A stretch of 15,500 nucleotides of DNA, taken from contig CAYNZJ010000015.1 of NCBI GenBank assembly GCA_964401705.1, forward strand, positions 1 to 15,500, given 5' to 3'. Numbering within the stretch: position 1 is the stretch's first letter; each line of letters begins with the position of its first letter. Made by a program: the position numbers and the translations under genes. The notes under the pieces were generated by a model. It made no database searches. It was not told where the DNA came from and was given only the letters and a program-made list of their open reading frames with translations. This DNA is from 2-01-FULL-33-17 sp964401705 (GTDB lineage: Bacteria; Patescibacteriota; Minisyncoccia; Phycocordibacterales; UBA9973). Shown piece by piece: positions 4,823-9,932 of the stretch.

Positions 4823-7012
4823 ATGAATCCTGAAGATATTGATATAAATCCCAAGCTTTTAGCCCCATATAATCCAGCTGATACTGAATCTCGCATTTAC
4901 ACCATGTGGGAAGAATCTGGTTTTTTTAACCCTGATGTTTGTGTCCAAAAAGGTATAACAAAACCTGATGCAAAACCATATACAATAATGATGCCTCCAC
5001 CTAATGCAACAGGTGTGCTTCATATGGGACATGCAATGTTTTTAACCTTGCAAGATATTTTAATAAGACACAAAAGAATGTCAGGATATAAAACATTATG
5101 GCTACCAGGAACTGACCACGCATCTATTGCTACTCAATCCAAAGTTGAAGGTGAAATAAAAAAGAAAGAAGGAAAATCACGCCATGATTTAGGACGCGAA
5201 GAATTACTAAAAAGAATTGATGCTTTTGTAGAAGAAAATCGATCCACAATGACATCTCAAATGCGAATTATGGGGGCTTCGTGTGATTGGTCTCGGGAAG
5301 CTTTTACACTGGACGAAAAAAGAAATCTTGCAGTTCGAACAATGTTTAAAAAAATGTACGACGATGGATTAATTTATCGCGGACATAGAATAATCAACTG
5401 GGACCCAAAAGGTCAAACAACAATTGCTGATGATGAAATTGTGTACGAAGAACGCAAAGCTAAAATGTATACTTTTAAATATTCCCATGACTTCCCTATT
5501 GCAATTTCAACAACACGTCCAGAAACCAAAGTTGGAGACGTAGCTGTTGCAGTTAATCCAGATGATACACGCTACGCTGAATTTGTTGGTAAAGAATACG
5601 ATATTATTTTTTGTAATGTACCAATTCATATAAAAATTATTGCAGATTCTGCAGTTGAAAAAGATTTTGGTACAGGCGCACTGGGCGTTACCCCAGCGCA
5701 CAGTATTACTGACTGGGAAATAGCTGATAGGCACAATTTACCAAGACCTCAAGTTATAAATGAATATGCCAAAATGACTGTTGGTGATGATAATTTAATT
5801 GGTAAAAAAACTACCGAAGCACGCGATGTAATTGTAGAGTGGTTAAAGGATCAAAACCTTTTAGAAAAAGAAGAGGAAGTAAACCAAAATATTTCTACAG
5901 CCGAAAGAACTAGTGGAATTATTGAACCAATGCCTAAATTGCAGTGGTTTGTTGATGTAAACAAAGTCATCCCTGGACGTGATAAAAGTTTGAAAGACAT
6001 AATGCGCGAACCCTTAGAAAAAGGTGACATTAAAATAGTCCCAGATTATTTTAATAAAACATATTTTCACTGGATTGATAATTTGCGTGACTGGTGTATA
6101 TCCCGCCAAATTTGGTATGGTCATCAAATCCCTGTTTGGTATAAGGGTGAAGAAATTTATTGTGATATTAATCCGCCAACTGGCGGACCAGCTGGTGATG
6201 GTTGGGTGCAAGATGTAGATACTTTGGATACTTGGTTCTCTTCGGCTTTATGGACATTTTCAACATTAGGCTGGCCAGAAAAAACTAAAGATTTAGAAAT
6301 ATATCATCCAACTGATGTACTTGAAACCGGTTATGAAATATTATTCTTCTGGGTTGCAAGAATGATAATGATGAGCGGTTATGCACTAGCCCAAATTCCT
6401 TTTCATACTGTTTATATTCATGGAACAGTTCGTGATGGGAAAGGTCAAAAAATGAGTAAATCTTTAGGTAATGGAATTGATCCGCTAGACATTGCCCAAA
6501 AATTTGGAGCAGATGCTGGACGTATGGCACTAATTGTTGGTACTGCCCCAGGGACAGATAGTAAAATAGATGAAAATAAAATCAAAGGCTATAAAAACTT
6601 TGCAAATAAAATTTGGAATATTACAAGATTTGTAGAAACTAATACAAAAGATTTGGATTTAAATTCTACACTAACCTCAACTGATACTCAAATATATTCT
6701 GATTGGAAAATAGTCGCTAAAAAGATAACAAACAATATTGAAAATTATCAAATTCATTTAGCCGCGGATTCGATATATCATTATATTTGGGATACTTTTG
6801 CTTCAAGTATACTAGAAGATAGTAAACCATTATTAAATGATGATGATATGACTGTTAAAAATTCTCGAATGAAATTACTACATCTTCTACTGACCGAAAG
6901 TATAACGGTGCTTCATCCTTTTATGCCATTTGTTACTGAAGAGATTTGGCAAATCGTAAATAAAGAAAACACATTACCATTAATGGCATCACCATGGGTA
7001 ACTTTGGATTAA
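4823..7012 (+). CDS. valS: valyl-tRNA synthetase lacking the C-terminal arm
   Basis: This class I synthetase charges tRNA-Val with valine in the cytoplasm. The HIGH motif is H67-MGH-70 in PPPNATGVLHMGHAM. The CP1 editing domain has S-T-T-R-P-E-T (Arg232), and the second signature is K543-MSKS-547. The diagnostic segments RDWCISRQIWYGHQIPVWY and DTWFSSALWTFSTLGWP are intact, followed by an anticodon-binding domain ending ...HPFMPFVTEEIW. At 729 aa it stops about 150-200 residues short of typical bacterial ValRS. It therefore lacks the C-terminal coiled-coil arm that contacts the tRNA elbow. A short insertion NPPTGGPAGDG comes from a palindrome (6172-6197). It overlaps prsW by 19 bp. Confidence 0.97.
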   Translation: MNPEDIDINPKLLAPYNPADTESRIYTMWEESGFFNPDVCVQKGITKPDAKPYTIMMPPPNATGVLHMGHAMFLTLQDILIRHKRMSGYKTLWLPGTDHASIATQSKVEGEIKKKEGKSRHDLGREELLKRIDAFVEENRSTMTSQMRIMGASCDWSREAFTLDEKRNLAVRTMFKKMYDDGLIYRGHRIINWDPKGQTTIADDEIVYEERKAKMYTFKYSHDFPIAISTTRPETKVGDVAVAVNPDDTRYAEFVGKEYDIIFCNVPIHIKIIADSAVEKDFGTGALGVTPAHSITDWEIADRHNLPRPQVINEYAKMTVGDDNLIGKKTTEARDVIVEWLKDQNLLEKEEEVNQNISTAERTSGIIEPMPKLQWFVDVNKVIPGRDKSLKDIMREPLEKGDIKIVPDYFNKTYFHWIDNLRDWCISRQIWYGHQIPVWYKGEEIYCDINPPTGGPAGDGWVQDVDTLDTWFSSALWTFSTLGWPEKTKDLEIYHPTDVLETGYEILFFWVARMIMMSGYALAQIPFHTVYIHGTVRDGKGQKMSKSLGNGIDPLDIAQKFGADAGRMALIVGTAPGTDSKIDENKIKGYKNFANKIWNITRFVETNTKDLDLNSTLTSTDTQIYSDWKIVAKKITNNIENYQIHLAADSIYHYIWDTFASSILEDSKPLLNDDDMTVKNSRMKLLHLLLTESITVLHPFMPFVTEEIWQIVNKENTLPLMASPWVTLD
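6172..6187. repeat. GC-rich palindrome inside valS
   Basis: TCCGCCAACTGGCGGA has 7-bp arms around two central bases and is followed at once by the perfect 10-bp palindrome ACCAGCTGGT. Nearly the same palindrome occurs in the loop of repeat copy B at 8333-8347. In valS it supplies in-frame codons N-P-P-T-G-G between EEIYCDI and the conserved D-x-DTWFSS segment. Confidence 0.65.
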
Positions 7013-7704
7013 ACAAAGAAACTTTTAATGCAATTGTGGGTGGGTTAATCCCCGCTTTGGCTTGGCTTTTCTTTTGGATAAATAGTGAAAAAAGAGGTGA
7101 CCGTGAACCAATTAAATTAGTATTAATTGTTTTTGTTGTTGGAATGTTGTCTGTATTTATTGCAATCCCGTTAGAACATGCTATTGAACCATACATTAAA
7201 AATACAACAGCATTAATGATATCTTGGGCAAGTATTGAAGAATTAATTAAATACATAGCAGTAGCAATAATAATTCGAAGTAATATTTATGTAAATGATC
7301 CAATAGATTTTCCAATGTATTTAATTGCTGGGGCTCTTGGGTTTGCGGGGCTTGAAAATATTTTATTTTTAATGAACTCGGAAATTGTAAACAATATTGG
7401 GTCTCAATTTTTAACTGGTAATTTACGATACTTGGGTTCGACACTTCTGCACGCTGTATCAACTGCATTTGTAGGAATTGGAATTGGTTTATCATATTCA
7501 CAAAACTGGAAAAATTTATTTATTTATTTATTAGGTGGACTACTAGCAGCTGTAGCATTGCATAGTGTCTTTAATTTATTTATAATGAAAGCAAGTGATC
7601 AAGATTTTTTTAGAATATTTGGATTACTTTGGGTTGTGACAATTATAAGTATTCTCCTTTTAGAAAAACTACGCCGTTTAAAAGGAGCAATTAATGAAGA
7701 ATAA
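6994..7704 (+). CDS. PrsW-family intramembrane protease
   Basis: A 236-aa integral membrane protein with about seven or eight hydrophobic spans. Hallmarks of the PrsW family (the Abi/CPBP-related glutamate-type membrane proteases) are the E-E pair at 82-83 in SWASIEELIKY, the D36-R-E-P after the first span, GFAGLENILFL, TLLHAVSTAFVG and ALHSVFN. Known members cleave membrane-bound substrates such as anti-sigma factors; the substrate here is unknown. The ATG at 6994 lies inside the end of valS in another frame, so translation is probably coupled. A start further in would lose the first membrane segment. hsp20 follows after 7 bp, which suggests one transcript linking a synthetase, a membrane protease and a chaperone. 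Confidence 0.82.
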   Translation: MGNFGLNKETFNAIVGGLIPALAWLFFWINSEKRGDREPIKLVLIVFVVGMLSVFIAIPLEHAIEPYIKNTTALMISWASIEELIKYIAVAIIIRSNIYVNDPIDFPMYLIAGALGFAGLENILFLMNSEIVNNIGSQFLTGNLRYLGSTLLHAVSTAFVGIGIGLSYSQNWKNLFIYLLGGLLAAVALHSVFNLFIMKASDQDFFRIFGLLWVVTIISILLLEKLRRLKGAINEE

Positions 7705-7711
7705 ATAAATT

Positions 7712-8230
7712 ATGGCTGATGTAAAAAAGAAATCTTTTTTTGAAAGACTAACTGGCTCTATGCGAGTTAATGATGATGAAGTATTTGAAACAAAAGAACC
7801 AGTAAAATCTAAATCTCGCTCAACAAGAACAAATATTGAAACAGAAATAGAAGTCGAAGAAGATAGAGACCCTTTTTTGCATACTTATGAAGAGGAAGAA
7901 GATGGTGAATTACCTGTTGATGTTTACCATACAGATACTGAAATAATTGCTCAAGCTTTTGTAGCAGGAGTAAGACCAGATGAATTACATATAACAATCA
8001 CAAGAGATAGCTTAACAATCAAAGGTAAACGTCAAGTATCTCATAAAATAGATGATGAAGAATACTGCATTCGTGAACTTTACTGGGGATCATTCTCAAG
8101 AACTATTGATCTCCCTGCTGAAGTTGAACCCGAAGAAGCTGAAGCTGTAGAAAAACATGGACTTATAATAATCAAACTACCAAAAATCGACAAACAAAAA
8201 CGCGCAAATATTAAAGTTAAGTCTATATAA
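7712..8230 (+). CDS. Hsp20/alpha-crystallin small heat-shock protein
   Basis: A 172-aa ATP-independent chaperone that holds unfolding proteins. The alpha-crystallin domain spans about residue 68 to the end: LPVDVYHTDTEIIAQAFVAG, TITRDSLTIKGKRQ, EEYCIRELYWGSFSRTIDLP and the late strand EKHGLIIIKLPK, a variant of the G-x-L motif. The N-terminal 65 residues are charged and low in complexity, basic first and then strongly acidic (TEIEVEEDRDPF, YEEEEDGE). The tail NIKVKSI offers an I-x-V type motif that could dock to neighbouring subunits. It follows prsW by 7 bp and ends at a strong terminator. No heat-shock operator such as CIRCE is visible, so it may be constitutively made with valS. Confidence 0.93.
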   Translation: MADVKKKSFFERLTGSMRVNDDEVFETKEPVKSKSRSTRTNIETEIEVEEDRDPFLHTYEEEEDGELPVDVYHTDTEIIAQAFVAGVRPDELHITITRDSLTIKGKRQVSHKIDDEEYCIRELYWGSFSRTIDLPAEVEPEEAEAVEKHGLIIIKLPKIDKQKRANIKVKSI

Positions 8231-8259
8231 AAAAAATCCCCAGCAATGGGGATTTTTTT
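8231..8259 (+). terminator. terminator after hsp20
   Basis: Stem AAAAAATCCCC/GGGGATTTTTT with an AGCAAT loop and T-run. It closes the valS-prsW-hsp20 unit and lies just beyond repeat copy B, which comes from the other strand. Confidence 0.9.
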
Positions 8260-8332
8260 AACGGTTTTGTGTCACACATAAATTTGTTGATTCAAATTTT
8301 GCGCGACCCCGGCTCGGTATTTTTGCCTTTCA

Positions 8333-8347
8333 TCCGCCAGCTGGCGA
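8333..8347. repeat. GC-rich palindrome inserted in repeat copy B
   Basis: TCCGCCAGCTGGCGA sits in the apical loop of the main stem of copy B and is absent from copy A. It is the same family as the palindrome in valS at 6172-6187. Confidence 0.65.
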
Positions 8348-8383
8348 ACTCAAACAAAAATATACCTGCGCCCGCACAAAAGC

Positions 8384-8413
8384 AAAAAATACTGAAGAAG
8401 TTCAGTATTTTTA
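8384..8413 (-). terminator. terminator after tRNA-Phe, inside repeat copy B
   Basis: Stem AAAATACTGAA/TTCAGTATTTT with a CTTC loop and T-run on the minus strand. It is the counterpart of the hairpin at 495-523. Confidence 0.8.
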
Positions 8414-8428
8414 AGTGACATGCTTTTG

Positions 8429-8501
8429 TGCCTAGGGGCAGACTTGAACTGCCGACATCTCCCTCTTCAGGGGAGCGCTCTACCAACTGAGCTACCTAGG
8501 C
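8429..8501 (-). tRNA. tRNA-Phe(GAA)
   Basis: The acceptor GCCTAGG/CCTAGGC is perfect and the D-arm is GCTCAGTTGGTAGAGC. The anticodon stem CTCCC/GGGAG encloses loop CTGAAGA (anticodon GAA), and the T-arm is GGCAG-TTCAAGT-CTGCC. Discriminator A; CCA not encoded. It starts only 4 bp after the stop codon of the 94-aa membrane protein gene, so it is likely cut out of that transcript. Confidence 0.97.
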
Positions 8502-8505
8502 ATTT

Positions 8506-8790
8506 TTACAAACCTTGTTGCAGAGACATTAATTCATTAATTGCCTCCGGGCTACTTAATGTTTTAAATGAAGAACCAATACCCATAGGGGTATAAATTG
8601 AACCTAAGGTATTTAAAATTGGCTTTATAACAGCGAAAGCTCCAACTGTTAATAATATTATAAACACCCAATACCCTATTTTAGACCAAAGAGCTATTTG
8701 ATTCTGTTTAAGAATCTTTTTAAGCATAAGAGTATTTTCATCAAGTTGTTTCTTGATATCAACAAGCATTGCTTTATCCTCTTGGTCCAT
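8506..8790 (-). CDS. small single-span membrane protein, 94 aa
   Basis: I do not recognise the family. The first 34 residues are charged and helical (MDQEDKAMLVDIKKQLDENT), probably a short coiled coil. One membrane span follows at about 36-58 (IGYWVFIILLTVGAFAVI), then a C-terminal tail of about 35 residues. The likely topology is N-terminus in the cytoplasm. A -10 TATATT ends six bases before the ATG, which suits a leaderless mRNA. It is co-oriented with the FtsB-like gene upstream and tRNA-Phe downstream. The layout resembles small envelope proteins of unknown role; real because of its promoter, clean span and tight packing. Confidence 0.7.
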   Translation of the reverse strand: MDQEDKAMLVDIKKQLDENTLMLKKILKQNQIALWSKIGYWVFIILLTVGAFAVIKPILNTLGSIYTPMGIGSSFKTLSSPEAINELMSLQQGL

Positions 8791-8796
8791 ATAGCT

Positions 8797-8802
8797 AATA
8801 TA
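8797..8802 (-). promoter_or_regulatory. -10 box of the 94-aa gene, leaderless arrangement
   Basis: TATATT on the minus strand, six bases (AGCTAT) before the ATG at 8790. No clear -35. Confidence 0.5.
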
Positions 8803-8834
8803 TCATATTTTACTTATAAATAAAAGCCTTGAAT

Positions 8835-9158
8835 TTATTCTTTTTTAGGGTCATCTTTAGGTACAATAATTATTATATCTTCCCCAGGACGAGCCATATG
8901 TAGCTTTTCACGGACAATCTTTTCCTTTTGAAAATCATCATTTTTAATAGATTGTCCATTAATTGTCTCTAGTCTTTTATTTATATCTACTAATTCTTTT
9001 TCTTTCCCTATTTTTTGACGATGCACTGTAATAAACGACCTGGCCATACTAATTGTTCCATAAAACATTAATAAAAATATAACTAAAAAAATGCACGTCT
9101 TTACAATTAAAGGCCTTGTTTCGTGATGTTTAAAAAGCTGGCGTAAATTGCTCCACAT
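8835..9158 (-). CDS. FtsB/DivIC-like septum formation protein
   Basis: A 107-aa bitopic protein with a short basic cytoplasmic N-terminus, a membrane span at about 18-43 (IVKTCIFLVIFLLMFYGTI) and an extracellular coiled coil (about 50-70). It ends with the family-typical segment VREKLHMARPGEDIIIIV, which matches the REKLGLVKPGE-x-x-x-x-V pattern of DivIC/FtsB. Such proteins join FtsL and the FtsQ/DivIB complex at the division septum and help activate septal peptidoglycan synthesis. It is divergent from the 35-aa gene with only 17 bp between start codons. The -10 TATACT on the minus strand lies seven bases before its ATG. Identification rests on architecture and the C-terminal motif. Confidence 0.8.
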   Translation of the reverse strand: MWSNLRQLFKHHETRPLIVKTCIFLVIFLLMFYGTISMARSFITVHRQKIGKEKELVDINKRLETINGQSIKNDDFQKEKIVREKLHMARPGEDIIIIVPKDDPKKE

Positions 9159-9176
9159 ATGGTAAAGTATATACTA
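9159..9176. promoter_or_regulatory. 17-bp divergent start region
   Basis: A perfect palindrome AGTATATACT (9167-9176) lies between the FtsB-like ATG and the 35-aa ATG. It provides TATACT on both strands. For the minus strand this is a good leaderless -10. On the plus strand it abuts the ATG and is too close, so the plus-strand promoter is probably TAAAGT (9163-9168) or lies further inside the FtsB-like gene. Confidence 0.45.
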
Positions 9177-9283
9177 TGTTTAGTACAAAAGCACGCAAAA
9201 GACTTCGAATATTTTTTAGTATTGCTGTCGTTTTAATTATTATTAGTATGGTAATGCTTTATTTACCAGGTTTATATAGCTAA
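9176..9283 (+). CDS. 35-aa single-span membrane peptide
   Basis: A small open frame from ATG 9176 to TAA 9283: a basic start (MFSTKARKRLRIFF), a hydrophobic span (SIAVVLIIISMVMLYL) and the short tail PGLYS. The positive-inside rule places the N-terminus in the cytoplasm. It ends 5 bp before the glutaredoxin ATG, in the same direction, so the two are probably co-transcribed. It is clearly gene-like: codons run cleanly between divergent starts and the next gene. Function unknown. Small basic single-span peptides of this kind are often overlooked in annotation. Confidence 0.6.
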   Translation: MFSTKARKRLRIFFSIAVVLIIISMVMLYLPGLYS

Positions 9284-9288
9284 ATTTT

Positions 9289-9528
9289 ATGAAATCAATA
9301 ACAATTTACAGTACCCCAAGTTGTCATTTTTGCCACATGGCTAAAGAATATTTAACAAGTAAAAATATCCTTTTTACCGACATAAATGTAGCCGAAGACA
9401 CTCAAGCTCGCCAAGATATGATCACAATGTCTGGTCAAATGGGTGTACCAGTGATTAAAATTGAAAATGATGTAATTGTAGGATTCAATAAACCAGTACT
9501 AAATGATTTATTAGGAATTACTGAATAA
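9289..9528 (+). CDS. glutaredoxin-like thiol oxidoreductase, 79 aa
   Basis: A thioredoxin-fold protein of minimal size. The redox motif C12-H-F-C15 follows the first strand (ITIYSTPSC), the cis-proline loop reads GVPVIKI, and the C-terminal GFNK segment matches the glutaredoxin/NrdH group. It probably reduces disulfides in cytoplasmic enzymes such as ribonucleotide reductase; the partner is not shown by the context. Small glutaredoxins with CxxC of this form often work with thioredoxin reductase and not with glutathione, which is plausible here but unproven. A strong terminator follows 9 bp after the stop. Confidence 0.9.
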   Translation: MKSITIYSTPSCHFCHMAKEYLTSKNILFTDINVAEDTQARQDMITMSGQMGVPVIKIENDVIVGFNKPVLNDLLGITE

Positions 9529-9536
9529 ACTAAAAT

Positions 9537-9565
9537 ATAAAAAGCCCCATTAATGGGGCTTTTTA
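9537..9565 (+). terminator. terminator after the glutaredoxin gene
   Basis: Near-perfect hairpin AAAAAGCCCC/GGGGCTTTTT with loop ATTAAT. The symmetric A/T flanks let it act on both strands, so it may also end transcripts coming through the tRNA-Arg repeat array. Confidence 0.9.
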
Positions 9566-9847
9566 TATTTTTCTCGTGTGCTCTCGGCAGGAATCTTTCC
9601 CTACAGGAACTGTATACCTTTTCGGTGTATTTAAAATTGAAATTTCTCATACACATCGAAAAGCTTTTCTCTTCCTGCACAAAATATTTTATATTTTTCT
9701 CGTGTGCTCTCGGCAGGAATCTTTCCCTACAGGAACTGTATACCTTTTCGGTGTATTTAAAATTGAAATTTCTCATACACATCGAAAAGCTTTTCTCTTC
9801 CTGCACAAAATATTTTATATTTTTCTCGTGTGCTCTCGGCAGGAATC
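9561..9847. repeat. 126-bp tandem repeat carrying the tRNA-Arg 3' end
   Basis: Two full units (9561-9686 and 9687-9812) are identical at every base, and a third partial copy of 35 bp (9813-9847) is the 3' end of the real tRNA-Arg plus its trailer. Each full unit thus contains GATTCCTGCCGAGAGCA (T-arm half and acceptor) read on the minus strand. Between successive tRNA tails lie about 92 bp that fold into nested stems: GCAGGAA/TTCCTGT outside and CTTTTCG...CGAAAAG inside. Perfect identity implies a recent event. Apparent open frames across it on either strand are by-products of the repeat. Confidence 0.95.
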
Positions 9848-9902
9848 GAACCTGCAACTATTCCTTAGGACGGAACTGTTATATCCATTTAACTACAAGA
9901 GC
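9831..9902 (-). tRNA. tRNA-Arg(CCU)
   Basis: The acceptor GCTCTTG/CGAGAGC has one G-U pair. The D-arm is short, the anticodon stem GTTCC/GGAAT encloses loop GTCCTAA with anticodon CCT (reads AGG), and the T-arm GCAGG-TTCGATT-CCTGC is perfect. Discriminator A; CCA not encoded. It follows lepA by 30 bp and is probably processed from the lepA transcript. Its last 17 bases are repeated twice more downstream in the tandem array. Confidence 0.95.
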
Positions 9903-9908
9903 ATTATA

Positions 9909-9931
9909 GTTACGAGGTCTTGCCTCATAAC
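9909..9931 (-). other. hairpin between lepA and tRNA-Arg
   Basis: Nine-bp stem GTTATGAGG/CCTCGTAAC with one G-U pair and a 5-nt loop, directly after the lepA stop codon. No T-run follows, so it is unlikely to terminate. It may protect the lepA mRNA end or guide separation from the tRNA. Confidence 0.55.
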
Positions 9932-9932
9932 T

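Larger units (their letters stand above)
8267..8430 (-). repeat. tRNA-linked structured repeat, copy B
   Basis: Inverted relative to copy A (477-630) but in the same orientation to its tRNA: it begins at the last base pair of tRNA-Phe. All the stems of copy A recur. The terminator stem has a G-C to T-A double change that preserves pairing, and the last small hairpin has a G-U to A-U change. Copy B is 10 bp longer because GGTAAC in the large loop is replaced by a 15-bp palindromic segment (8333-8347). Outside that loop and the bases between outer stem and terminator, the copies differ at only a few positions. Confidence 0.85.

Noticed and set aside
477..8430. Composite transposon bounded by the inverted repeats A and B
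   Set aside because: The interval holds essential genes (gmk, tsaD, valS) and no transposase, and each repeat is tied to its own tRNA. Independent placement at two tRNAs explains the inversion.
9561..9847. CRISPR array
   Set aside because: The spacers between the repeated tRNA ends are identical, the repeats are part of a tRNA gene, and no cas gene is nearby.
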